From: Phycomyces nitens
Taxonomy: Eukaryota > Mucoromycota > Mucoromycetes > Mucorales > Phycomycetaceae
Length of the DNA: 64,000 bases
Assembly (NCBI GenBank): GCA_022702545.1
Contig: JAHRBC010000003.1
Coordinates: 2,976,001 to 3,040,000, forward strand
Direction: 5' to 3'
Made by a program: the position numbers and the translations under genes. A model generated the notes under the pieces. The model saw nothing but the letters and a program-made list of their open reading frames with translations, searched no databases and was not told where the DNA came from. This document shows positions 27,748 through 39,610 of this stretch, piece after piece. Position 1 is the stretch's first letter. Every line of letters starts with the position of its first letter.

Positions 27748-27782
27748 ACCAATTACCAATTACCAATAACCAATAACCAATT
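27748..27782 (+). repeat. five tandem ACCAATT/A heptamers (CCAAT cluster)
   Basis: Five head-to-tail 7-bp units ACCAATT or ACCAATA, giving five CCAAT pentamers at a 7-bp period. It lies between the 3' ends of the homeodomain and lipase genes, an odd place for a promoter element. Confidence 0.85.
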
Positions 27783-28032
27783 ACCACTTGACGATACTTG
27801 TTCTTGAGTATCAATCTTACAATAAATCAATAATGCACTTGATAAAGACACCAAACAGACTCGATCTAAAGCCATTTATCACGCCAAAAAAAACCTAATA
27901 ATCAAAGACAGACATGCGTGAGACACACTCCTTATAATGACCCCACATTATGGGTCTATTACTTTAGAACAATTGAGCCTTTATGATTAATGTGTTTATG
28001 GAATGTATGGGGGGTATTTATTGTTATTATTT

Positions 28033-30319
28033 CTACAATGCAGGCTCTCTGGGAGACATATTTATATTACTGACTGAATTCTGTACATTGACAGCACTAA
28101 ATGATTTTCTAGGTGAGTTTACTGGTCGCTTGTCCTCTTTGTATCCGCCCTGGATTCCACCAGCGGCCATGATGACCCAGTTGACTGTGCCATGGCGCAA
28201 ACCTTCGCAGTATTCTGATGGGAAATGGTCGTTTAGAAAGAAAGGAAACGCGAATCGAAAGATGATTCTGATCCATGTCTCGCTACTCAATCTTCTAATG
28301 ACACAGTGATTCAAGATGCCTGAAAGATGAATAAAAGAAATGGGGCGAACAGGAACAGGCTCGTTTGTGTAAGGATTAGGAGGATAGAGCGTGATATTGT
28401 ACGCCGAGTCGATAAAGACAAGGGTCCCAGGTGGGGTGCTTAAATAAAGAGAATATTAATATTCCTGTCAGAAACATCTAGGTAGCTCTTACTCGTAATG
28501 AAACCAAGAAGGAGTGCGTGGCACAACATCTACCCATGATTGTATGAATTTTTCATGTGCAAATTCGCGTATGTTTAATGTTACCATTGTTGTAAGCATG
28601 ATGAAATATCTTGCTTGTCAGTTGGGTACTGAATATTCTAGAGAATTTTGCGTCGCCTATCTTTGGCTGTCCATAAGTGTACATGCCTGAAAAGTGCTCC
28701 AAAAGAGGACTCTTGCTCTGGAGCATCTTGGCCAAGAATACTTTATGTAGCAAAAGATGTCAGTTAGACAAGCGGTTTTAGCATTCTTTACCCCTTACTC
28801 GTTGCCAGTGCACCACCCAATGAATGGCCAGTGATAAATAGACGTTTCTTGCGCCGGAATCCTGATGGCTGTGCTTGGTCTGCCTCTGGCTTTGTGTGTC
28901 CATTGGGCGACTCGGGTACCTTGGCATCATCACCGCCTGGAACCACCAAGCCAACCTCGATCAGTTCCATAATGTAGCGCTCAGCCTGAGCGTACATGCT
29001 GTGGGACCTGATATCGGCTTCATGACCCAGCCAGGTGCTGTCAATTGGTTCTGCCACATGGTGGAATAGATTGAGAATAAAGAACTTTGAAACCTTGACT
29101 GCAGCCTTTGCGGTGCTGACAATGGTTTGATAAATCGAAGTATTGACAAGTTCAATCTGGATACGTGCCGAGAGGGGATCACAATCTTGGGATGATCTAG
29201 AGGAGGACGAAGAGGAGGACGAAGAAGGTGCAGGATCGCCCATGGCATCCCAATACCCCTTATGCACTTTGCCCATGGATCCCCATGAGGCTTCTACTTC
29301 TCCCAAGGTAATGTTTATGTTTGTCAGATAATTCTGAATGTTCAAGGGGTTTGTTCTAAGTGTGTGTGTGTGTGTGTGTGTGTGCAAATTAAGTTGGACA
29401 GATTAGAAATCATTCTTGTGCGCGTAGGATTTTGGTTATTAGACTTTACCCGCGAAATACTAGAACGATATCATCGTCTTTTTCGACAATAAAGGCACAA
29501 ATGTTCTATAAAGTCTAATTAGTGGTTTGCGATAATTATTTTGTAGGTTACCCTATATGCAATCGGTCTAAATGTTCGTTCGACATCAAACCCGTCTTTC
29601 TTGAGTTCGTATTTGATGACTTCAATGTCTTCATAGACCAACTTGCTGGCAACCGAAAGAGTATACGCCAATGGAAGCGAATAACGCGGTCTTTTCAGCA
29701 TGTTTGTCAAGGCACGGGCTTCTTTGTCGGTCTGATCGGCCATACCCTTCCGTAGTTTGAACAGATCGCTTGATTCTAAACTTCTAGTATGGGGAATATG
29801 TTGGTCAAAGAGTGAAAAATAAGGGTGCATGGCGTTTATGAGAGCTATAGAAGAAAAAGAAGAAAAAAGAACGGGTTAAAGAAACTATCGATGCTGCCAA
29901 CGTTGTCCTGACTTACTTAGGTTGCGTTTGGTGGGATGTTGACCGACAAATCGACCGACAAGCACTCTAATCAGTTGGTCGCTCATCAACAACAAAACAA
30001 AGCCGATAAAAAAGAAGAGCCTGATGACGATTGAGAAAAATGGGCCTAGGATAGTGCTATTGGAAAGGTAGGAAGCGATGGGAGTCAAGGTGTGGTTGAG
30101 GTACTTGAGAGTACGAAGCAAGACAGGTGTGCCATGTTTGACTGTTTTGTATCCCACAAAGAAAAAGACAGAGAGACCAAGAGAGATGAATGAGATGCTG
30201 AACATAATCTCGCTCAAGGTTGAATATTGATGAATGACTGCATACAGACCAACTAATGCTGGCACGAATGAGACCAAGGATGAGACTCCAATGTAGACTC
30301 GGTTGTGCCCTTGGGTCAT
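28033..30319 (-). CDS. class 3 lipase with N-terminal membrane helices
   Basis: Alpha/beta-hydrolase of the lipase_3 family, likely hydrolysing acylglycerols at a membrane. Seven minus-strand exons (29917-30319, 29552-29844, 29450-29505, 28799-29355, 28585-28740, 28493-28529, 28033-28438) give 635 aa. Residues about 10-130 hold three or four hydrophobic helices (for example SLVSFVPALVGLYAVI, SISFISLGLSVFFFVGY, FFFIGFVLLLM). The catalytic block follows: IVLVFRGTNP, a long insert with a run of nine Ser, ITGHSLGGALAT (nucleophile Ser), MYTYGQPKIGD and DVVPRTPSWFHY (Asp region). The exact catalytic His is unclear. The start ATG is the first in frame. A further upstream exon cannot be excluded. 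Confidence 0.86.
29361..29384. repeat. (TG)12 microsatellite in lipase intron 3
   Basis: Perfect dinucleotide run, lying next to the acceptor of the intron between lipase exons 3 and 4. Confidence 0.95.
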
Positions 30320-30361
30320 GGTGTAATAAGCTTGTCGAAACAGTGATACTGTGCGCAAAAG

Positions 30362-31166
30362 ATGTGCGCTTTAATAGACGACTGTTCAGGACAGGGTTTG
30401 CCATTTTGTGGGGCAAGGCAGAGCAGATCAACTTCACATGTAGCAGCGGCAGTCCAAAAGAAAAAGGTCACGAAGGGTTTGTGCCAACCGACTCGTGTGG
30501 GTTCTGCAAGACGGCCTTCCAAGTCAAATCGGAATTGGTTCCTGAGATGCTGGTATACGCCAGACAAGGCCAGGCAAAGCCACCAAGAAGCCTACCAGTT
30601 GGCCAAGAGGTTGGTATTTGACATGGCCAGATGCATATATTTCACCATTGAATATCCCCACACTTCTGTCGACCATCTTGTGTCGCCGTAACCCCACCTC
30701 AATCATTACACGAGCGCCTGATCATTGAATTGTGCTGCACCCGCAGTGTTGCTCTGGGAGACTATTTAGACTTGCTCCATAAGTATAATTTGTCCCTGAA
30801 AAGGAATGTTTTTTTTTTATTATTTATTTGAAAAAAAAATGTGTTTTTGCAAACTCTTCATTTGTCCCACAAGTATATTCTACGACATCCTTGGGCGTGG
30901 GACAGATCGTATACAGCCATCAATCACTTGGTAATCTACAGCACCTCCAAGATCCCTGGGGACAATCTACAGTTATCTCGCGTATGAACCCAAGAAGATC
31001 AAATGTCAAGGTCTTGAGATTATTCTTTGAGCCCGAGAAAAAGAACAAATCAGGCTCCGTACACTCGGTCCCAGAACCAGGTTTGTTCTCTTTTATTCCT
31101 GAATATATCTTTTATATACTATATTTCATAGAGCAGGATAGTAAAATTCCATGCTTTCAAGAGTAA
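30362..31166. other. coding-like but unresolved stretch
   Basis: Upstream of the lipase, with less AT bias than the flanks. Plus-strand fragments read plausibly (ARCIYFTIEYPHTSVDHL, then RLIIELCCTRSVALGDYLDLL about 30.72-30.78 kb, then MNPRRSNVKVLRLFFEPE) but in different frames with stops. Minus-strand frames are also open (30316-30567 and 30524-30706). I could not build a consistent exon chain in either direction. It may be a relic or a fast-evolving gene. No function is proposed. Confidence 0.3.
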
Positions 31167-33250
31167 CAAGGGTTTCTCTTGATAAAATAATCTATTTTGC
31201 AACACATTTGTAGCATCCAACGGTGGGTCTGAATACCCCCCCAATATGCACTAGTTTACCCTAAAGGTCAGCAAGATTAATTGTATATATATATATAATG
31301 GCACTGCCCCAAGACTGTCTTTATGAATATACTGTTTATAGATCAGAAATAATCCACTGGCGCAACCCTGCAGTCGGCTGCAATATAAATGAAATATCTG
31401 TCAAGCGGCTAGGTACCTTGGGATAACCCAAAGAACCCTTGACCAAAAAGTACTCACTCCGCTGTCCCAAGGCAATGTCTTGATCATTTTGTGACAAGTG
31501 CTTAGCATCTCATATGTTCCAATAGAGAACATGCCTCAGAATTAGACTTGGCACAAGGTGGAATCTGTGGCCTTTAAGCAAATATCCATTAATCTGAAAA
31601 CATGCAATTCGTACCACAATATCATTAATCCTATTCTTATATGATCGCATTATTTCCAAGCCAAGGATAATTAAGAGTATCCTTGCTGGCAGGAAACACC
31701 AAGGTATTTGCCCGCCTTAACCGTCCCAGCAAGATAAAACCTTTATATTCTGCTTGAAATAAAAAGAGAGTTCCAAGTGCACACACACACATACTTATCA
31801 ATCGTTACACATACTTCATCATAGGTTCCTTAACTAATTCTTTCATCACCCGAACTGACAGCAATAAATAAATAAATAATAAATAAATAAAATACCCGTA
31901 CTCGTGTTCCAGAACGACCCTTCATTTTTAAAATATATAAAAACCAATCGATTATTTTTTTGGACAATGACACTTTTGTTATTCTTCACTTGATTGATAC
32001 GACTAGATATATGCATATATTTAATAACATGGATCAAAAAAGTACAGTAATCGCCAAAACAAATAATGCAAACCAGATTGGAGGTATCTAAAGGGCACTG
32101 AATAAGGAAATGGCTGAATATAACAGTTTCAAATAGGTTTCCCCGCTTTTTTTTTTGGTACTAGGTTTCAAAAGGGTTCCTATTAACCTTATATACCACA
32201 GAATGTGAAAATGTGAAAAAATAGGTAATTTAAAGACAAGCACAATTGTCAATAGATCAATCATCTATCTTTTAACAGCAAACGTAAGGCTGGTTGGTTA
32301 TCCAGTGATGCTTGCATGTAACGTGAGGAATTGCTCTTATAGACTATTGTCACTTGAATAGGTAACAATGTTTAAATCGAGAGTATTCAACTGATGAACT
32401 GACTGAATGTGATTTGGAAAGTAACCAAAAATAAACTCTCCAAAGACCCCAGAACAGGTCTCTTGTGCTGTGTCCTATAAATGGCAGCCATCAAGTAATT
32501 TCTATAAAATTAATTGGTCCTTTCTCACCTTATTTTCCTATAAATATAAGAATGTCCAAAGAAAAGAAAGAAATCTAATTGTTAGAAAAGTCCAAGCACA
32601 TGCTTTTTCTACTTCTGGGACACACACAAGCCATAGAGTACTAATTATAAACCGGCAACAGCAAGAATAATGGCATAAGGTTAATCAAATATCAAATTAT
32701 CCTCAAATAAACCCAAAATAAAATAGATACAATCGTATAAAAATATTTATTATGCTTGTTATAAACATTTCGACGAAATACCAAGAAATAAATCATATAA
32801 AGCATATTAAGGGTGGCCAGGTAAAAGTACCTTGTTTATCAGGTGGGTGTGTCAAGGTCTGTGGCCTGTAGGTACATAGACCACCACTGAGAGCTTTTGA
32901 ATAGTTGGAAATAAGTAAATAAATAAACTTTACAAGCATTCAAGATGAGTATCCAATCTTTGTACAAATATTGTCAAGGACATGTTGATGAGCATATGGT
33001 TGAGCCAGTAGAACTTTCTGCTGATGAAGAGCTTTTGCTACAGAACCAATAAACTCTTGTACTCAGTTTCTGCAGAATACGCCTCCCGAAAGACCTTTCA
33101 AGCCCACATTGCAATCAACTGGAGATAATAAAAGCACGTAGGCGCTTATATGGAGATGTACAATAAATGTCATTATGCATTTTACTCTGATGACAAAAAA
33201 GTAAACTAGATTTTTTTCAAGCAAGTTTCTCGGTGCTTTGACTTTTGTAA
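31167..33250. other. gene-poor spacer
   Basis: About 2 kb with no intact ORF of interest. Short CACACA and AAATAAATAAAT tracts. No tRNA-like A/B box pair or rRNA sequence found by eye. Confidence 0.5.
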
Positions 33251-33259
33251 AACAACAAA

Positions 33260-33560
33260 GGTGTATATATATTTGTGCAGCCCAATTATGAGTCAAGCGT
33301 TATTATGAAGATCCTGAAAGTATTTTTGGGAAAAAGAAAAATGGGGCCAATGTCGTATACTCGGGGAAAATCATAGACAAGTTATTTTAAATTACATTGA
33401 TGAGAATCCTTTTGCTGTTTTAACTAAAGTTATAAAAAGGCTTAATGCACAAATCTATAGATCTTATGTCTCTCATATCATGATTTATAATCTTATGAAA
33501 GTTCAATTTAATCTATCTATAAAGCAGACACAGATCCACTTAATCATTGCGCAAACCTTG
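33260..33560 (+). pseudogene. Tc1/mariner-like transposase relic
   Basis: N-terminal helix-turn-helix part of a Tc1-like transposase, broken by a stop near 33289 and a frame change near 33380. Seen: VKRYYEDPESIFGKKKNGAN, then in the next frame LNYIDENPFAVLTKVIKRL, SYVSHIMIYNLMKVQFNLS and KQTQIH. This is the usual order (spacer, GRPR-like basic region here eroded, second HTH ending near an RxQ/H segment) of fungal Tc1 elements. The DDE catalytic half is missing. It lies 2 kb from the foldback element, which has the TA duplications of this superfamily. Confidence 0.65.
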
Positions 33561-35292
33561 TTCCCCTCTTTTTCAAGTTTTATTCGTCGACATGACAACC
33601 AACGTGGAACCGTTCTTTGCATTCGCTTGTCCTATTTGTAGAAACAGTGGCTTCATTAAAATATAGAGCTTGTACAAGCAATATATACTGCAAAATACTA
33701 GTGATATTTCAGTGAATATAAGATCCTACAGAGATGCGAGCTAAAACTTGCAATAAGTCAACTGATTTACATTTTTATCTCTCTTAAAACTATAAGTTGC
33801 AAAGTATGCGACTGAACCAATACATATATACATACATTCAACAAAAAAAAGCGCGGCTTAGAAGGGCCATACCACATATTTTGCCTTTACTTTGTCAACG
33901 CTCATTTTATTCAAAATCCTACACTGTTTAAAAATTGGGCTTCAGATTTTAATTTTTACAATCTGTAAAATAGTTCATATTTTTGACCATCTTTAACCTT
34001 TTGTCATTAAAGACAGACTCATACAACTAACTATGGTGATTAAAAATCTACAAAATAAAGAGTCAATACCACATTTTATTTTTATTATTTTTTATAATGC
34101 CTTTCTCGTAGAAAACATAACAAATCTCAACAGAACAACAGCAGGATCACCGATAAACGAAAGGAGTCTTTGGGCTATATATATATCGGTGAAACTTTTA
34201 TAAATGGATCGCTTCCGGTTATTTCTGAGAAGATTAGAATGTCTCTAGAATCAAAAGATGAAGATATACAGTGAGGATTAGTTGGCAGTTAAAAGAAAAA
34301 TACTGGCTGGGATATTTAATTAATGGCGAATACCCACGGTTAACTGAAAGAAATTCAGCAAAGATGAATACAAGAACTGCTCTTTCAAAATAAAGGTAAA
34401 AAGATTAAATCAATCAAATACAAAAAGAAGTATAGTCAGACATTGTTAAACTTCTTTCTTCAAGTATATTAACAAACTAGATATCGCATTAAATTGATAT
34501 GGATAAAGTCAACGTATTTTTCAAATTGCATGAAATCTTGATAGAAATATGCATATTTTTTAGCTAATATAAACCACAAGTAATAAAAGACATGTGCATA
34601 TTTGGGTCTAGAGGCTCTATTAGTCCCATACGGCTCATAATAGTTGATAACTTTTGAAATCTACCTTGGCAGTAGCAACCAAGCTGTTTCCACAAATTGT
34701 TTACATGTATACTCCAACTACACATTTAACTCAGTATTTAACTCCATATTCATTGAAATGTTGCTATCAGATATGATTTATTTAGCTTTTATGCAGGTGT
34801 GCGCTGCACAAAAGTATTTCCAACCTTGCATACCATAGAACTGGTCTCGCCATTCCAGATCACCATGTTCAATAGGTTATTGCAACGTGAAGACCTAGTG
34901 AAGACCTCGTGTACAGCTTTACGAGATTCTTGAATTTCTCTTTAAAAACTTCATGTTTCTCGATTGTTCCAACTATTAATACTTGAATTGCCTTTGTAAT
35001 GGTATCTAATGTTGCGATTGGCTCATTGCGCAAAATAAGCCTTTAAACTCTGAGATTATTATATTTCAAAAGAGAATGTCTTTCTTTGCATATCAGCGAG
35101 ACTTCCCTATACGTGATATGATATTGTATATCAAGGGAAAGTCTAGCAAGGATCTTTTGGAGACAACTTCTGGCAGACTATGAAATAGGTGTGTGAATCT
35201 TATTAAGAGAATTGTCTTTCTTGAATATCGCTGTCTAAATTTATTTATAATGGTACTCTTTTGGGAATAGTCACGTGCCGGCGACAAAAGTA
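33561..35292. other. gene-poor spacer
   Basis: About 1.7 kb of AT-rich DNA between the transposase relic and the foldback element. Only short chance ORFs. Further eroded transposon sequence is likely but cannot be named. Confidence 0.45.
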
Positions 35293-35780
35293 AATGAGGG
35301 TATCGGACATTTAAAATCGCTATTAAAAAATGGGATTTCTTGTCTGATAAAATATTAAGGTTTCGGACGGGATTACGATGAAATAAAAGACCTCCCTGCT
35401 ATTTTGGCGGTAAGGTTAAATAAATCATGGTATACTATTACTATTCAATTTTGATCAGTTGGATGGTACGACTAATGACATACTGAAACAAAGCGAAAAA
35501 GGGGTTCATTTTACCTATATATGTTAATAAATGAAGAGAAAATATGAGCAAGTTTTATTTTTTTATTACCCCTTTTTCGCTTTGTTTCAGTATGTCATTA
35601 GTCGTACCATCCAACTGATCAAAATTGAATAGTAATAGTATACCATGATTTATTTAACCTTACCGCCAAAATAGCAGGGAGGTCTTTTATTTCATCGTAA
35701 TTCTGTCCGAAACCTTAATATTTTATTAGACAAAATATCTTATTTTTTAATGGCGATTTTAAATGTCCGATATCCTCATT
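35293..35780. mobile_element. foldback/MITE-like element with 213-bp inverted arms
   Basis: Left arm 35293-35505 and right arm 35568-35780 are inverted copies of equal length around a 62-nt loop. The outer 90 bp differ at nine positions, eight of them transitions. The inner ~125 bp are identical by eye. Outer ends read AATGAGG(G/A)TATCGGACATTT and are flanked on both sides by TA (35291-35292, 35781-35782), the target duplication of Tc1/mariner elements. No ORF inside, so it is non-autonomous. Transcribed, it would form a long hairpin. Confidence 0.85.
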
Positions 35781-36906
35781 TACTCTGATATATCGAGCAA
35801 GTGAGCCTCAGTAAAAAAATAAATAAATAAGAGAACAAGTGAGCGTAATACTCTCAAGACATGCAAAGCCGTTATACCTTGACGTTAATTAATTCAATGT
35901 ATTCTTCTTATTAGAACATTTTGAATAAAATTATATTTATCTTCTCTTTTCTCCATGTTTAATTATTTTTTACATTCCACAAAAATCATCGTGGTCATTA
36001 AAACAAGATCAACCTTGAAGATTACCTAAAAGCCAGGATTACTTGTAACAATATGTAAAGAGTGTTCTTTATAACAATAGGAGAAATATTGGCTTGAAGA
36101 TGTCCAAGCCGGATATCGGAAAAATAGCCACAATAAATTGCGCGGCCCGCAGTCCCCTTGTCTCCACAATAGATTGATGTCCCCAAAGATCGCTGAAAAG
36201 AATAATAGAGTAGACTAAACTTTATACATTTACAAGCATTCTACGATTAATTTGAAAACTATAAAATCAAAGAGCTTTACATTTAATCTAACAAAAAATT
36301 AGCAAATTAATTGTAATAATCTAAACGAAATATTCCGAGAATACTAGTACATTCATATCAACGATATATACTAATACTAATATTAATAAGAATAAGAATA
36401 GTAATTTGTATCATTGTATATGTACAAAGGATTTAAAAGGTATACATTACACACGTATATCGACTTTATTCTCTGTCAATTCTTCTTTCTCAATTCCTAA
36501 TTCTCTCTGCTATATGCACTAACATTCCAGCATAACCCTAATTTCATGTCTGCATGAATAAAAAGTAATTATTTAAAAAAAAGTAACGTCCTTTAAGCCA
36601 ACAAAGGACACTAAAATCAAGCCTGATAAAAATAATAATGTTTGGCCAAAGTGTACCCAAGTGTCTTGGTTAGACCATCTTGGCTGGGGTCTTGTAGATA
36701 GGTTTTTTTAAATACCCACTCTAGCAAACATTGATAAGTGGCGACTTGATTCGATTCTCTGACAGGAATTTGATTAAATATCCCAAATACATTTTAAAAA
36801 AAAGTCATGTTTATTATAAACTGCGAGCCATTTATATAACAAATGTGAATAAATAGATGTATTTGATCTTTCACTTTTTTGTTTCCCTTTTATATATCTT
36901 TCAAGA
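35781..36906. other. intergenic spacer
   Basis: About 1.1 kb of AT-rich DNA between the foldback element and the IF1 gene. No ORF of interest. The right end should contain the IF1 promoter and leader. Confidence 0.5.
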
Positions 36907-37255
36907 ATGCTCAAACTTATCCCTCGTACCTCTATTCGGTCAAACGCTTGTCCAATTATCCGCCTCTCCAGCTGCTATAGCACTAACATTAGCGGGAGTG
37001 CAGGCGCAACAGCCTCTGCAAAGGGTACATTTGGTGAAAAAGAAAAGGCATTGGAGAACCAATGGGCACGCGCACATGTAAGCACTAGTGTATTATTGGA
37101 TAAATGGAGGCCAAGGTTATTTATTGATTGAATATACATGACTTTAGGATGCTGAAAAGATCAAGATGCTACACGAGGCCCTTCAAAAGCAACGAGAGCA
37201 TTCCGATGAACTCCAAAAGGACATTGATGCTCTAAAGAAATCGTCAAAGAAATAA
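36907..37255 (+). CDS. INH1: mitochondrial F1F0-ATPase inhibitor (IF1/INH1)
   Basis: Small matrix protein that blocks ATP hydrolysis by F1-ATPase when the membrane potential falls. Two exons (36907-37077, 37148-37255) give 92 aa. A basic presequence (MLKLIPRTSIRSN...) ends before a Gly/Ser-rich segment (GSAGATASAKGTFGEKEKA). The helical inhibitory core and C-terminal coiled coil follow (ENQWARAHDAEKIKMLHEAL, REHSDELQKDIDAL). Order and length match yeast INH1 and animal IF1, including the His/Lys-rich coiled coil for dimerisation. Short relative to most genes here, but both exons are clean. Confidence 0.85.
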
Positions 37256-39610
37256 CAAAATCCACCAGAAAATTTCCGAGTTATTCCAACACAACAAGAA
37301 AAATAAAATTTATATTTTGTAATGTCAGCCTTTCATACCTTTATCAAACTAGAAAGAGAAGGAGAGTATATGTAGCATGATAATTGGCTGCTATGTACAA
37401 GTAATCTTGGCTCATTAAAAGGGTCTGTATTTATGCATGTGTATAAAATAACCATGGGAATCTCATTGTGGGCTTGTATATGTTTTTACTTGGCATATAG
37501 TGGCTACCTTAGGTCACAGAAATACGTCTACAAGATTGATAGTAGAGCTGTGACCCAGTCAGTTTCTATAAAACATTCCCTTGTAGCGTTTTGAATTTTT
37601 TTTTCTATTTGTCAAGGCGTAAGCAATATACGTAAAAACGCAATTTCTATTTTTAGTTTTCGCATAGTCTTTTATACAAATATGCGCTTATGGGCCAAGA
37701 GCACGAATCGATGATAAAAGAGACATAGAGAGTAATTCTAATGGTAACAACAGGGTACTGTTACTCAAACATGCCTATTTCATTACTAGATCTTGAGTCG
37801 TGGAGGTGGTTATACCTGTACAATTCTCTTGTTAGTGAACCTATATATATATTACCACGTTTTTCCTTGTGGATCCCAGTGTAGATATTCTCTAATGAAA
37901 GGTCCCGATTTCAGGTACCCATTGTCGTCTTTATGAATATGAAAAGGTGTTTTTGAAGCGCTTGTTAAAGCAACTAGATAAAGTAAAATAATTTTTGAAA
38001 ATAATCATTGAATATTATAAAATCAGTTGGTTTAAAAATATATAGATATAGATATAGATATAGATATAAATATAAATACAATATACATATATATTCTTAT
38101 TAGGTAAAATAGATCTATCACTTTTTTTTACTGTCTAACCATGAAGTAGAATATTTTTGCCATTTATGGAAGAAAACATGATTCAACATCGTATTTCATT
38201 AGTCCAACTATATCGCAAAACTAGCCATGTACACAGGTATACACATTTAGGAATCTGTATATTTACTCTGATAAAATCATTATAAGAAGCAATTTAGGTT
38301 GTTAGTCTTCATCATTTCTCGGGAACCGTCCGTTCCCGTTTCTTAGTTATAGCCCAGCAAGGTTACCTACATTGTAGGTACTGTGCGATGTATCTTGCTC
38401 CACATTGTATCACGCAATCGCATACTTTATATAGTCTCTTGTGTATCCTACAACAGAAAAAATGCAGACATGTAACTGATATTTTATATAAAGATGACAT
38501 GTCTCAGTCATACAGTTTTGTATAATTTTTAAGAGCTGTCTTTGTTATCCTGGTATTCAAATCATACACGAAAATAACGACAATACTAGTCGGGACCCTC
38601 TATAATAGTAATAACAATAACTTATATTTATATGGTGGGAAAATAAGGCCACCGACCAACCAGTTAAGTTTGCCTTTGTTATTTTACATAAGCAAGGATT
38701 AGACAGAATATTTATAGCCACCTTTTAAACAATGCTAGAATCACTCAAAACCACATTATACACTAGAAATTGTACTCGATTCTATGCTCAGCAGAAAAGA
38801 AATACCTTTGTTCTATTTACCTATCTCTAACAAACCACAAATTCGCATCGTTACGGAATTTACAAGTACAAATCTAAAGTTTAAAAAAAAGTAGAGAGAA
38901 GTTTCAAATTTACCCGAGAATAAAAGTATCCTCACAAAGACTTGTGATATATTTATTCTATCTACTTGCTAATAAGAGTGCTAATAGTGACAGGATAAAT
39001 ATCTGTTTATCCATCTTTGGGATGGGAACACAGTGAAACTGAAAGAGAAGTGAGCAAATCAAGAGGAGACAATAATAAAAAAAAAGGGGTTTCAGATAAC
39101 CTCCTCACCTGTGTTTCATGAATTGACAGGAAACCAATGTTCTCGGTTGTGGGATGGCTAGAGCAATAAGGATCTTGGATTTATTTACATTTTGATAAAT
39201 ATCCAGTCGATTCATCTTGAATGAAAACAAGAAGAAGCATTTGTCCTGTATAAAAGCGTGAAATCCAAAAGGATAAACTTGTGCCATACAATAAGAATAG
39301 CAGTAATAAATAAATAAATGAATAAATAAAAAATACAATGATACCACCTATCTATCTATGTGATTTCGCAGTTTCTGGTGTTGTTTTTAAATAAGAATAA
39401 ATAAAGGGATAAAATATAATCATTTGTTAATGAAAGGCCAAAGAGCCATTCTCAACTTTGTGCTGAGAATTTGTCGTGTATGTAGGATTGAAGAGAGAAA
39501 AGCAAAACAATGATTTTTTTTAAAAAAAGGGTATGGTGCGTGTAAGTGTGTGTGTGTGTAAGTGTGTGTGTGTGGATATTGGCCATTTAAGAGTATATGG
39601 ATAGAGTTGG
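37256..39610. other. gene-poor spacer with short repeats
   Basis: About 2.35 kb with no convincing gene on either strand. Contains a (TAGATA)n run near 38041-38068, GTGTGT tracts at 39547-39573 and several T or A homopolymers. The right end is the 3' flank of the DIP2-like gene. Confidence 0.5.

Noticed and set aside
29361..29384. CRISPR or minisatellite from TG repeats
   Set aside because: A plain dinucleotide run inside an intron; no repeat-spacer structure anywhere in this eukaryotic window.
31320..31520. Possible tRNA or snRNA in a slightly GC-richer patch
   Set aside because: No cloverleaf, A/B boxes or snRNA motifs could be found.
32820..32900. Possible 5S rRNA-like sequence (GGTGGGTGTGTC...)
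   Set aside because: Does not match 5S internal control regions.
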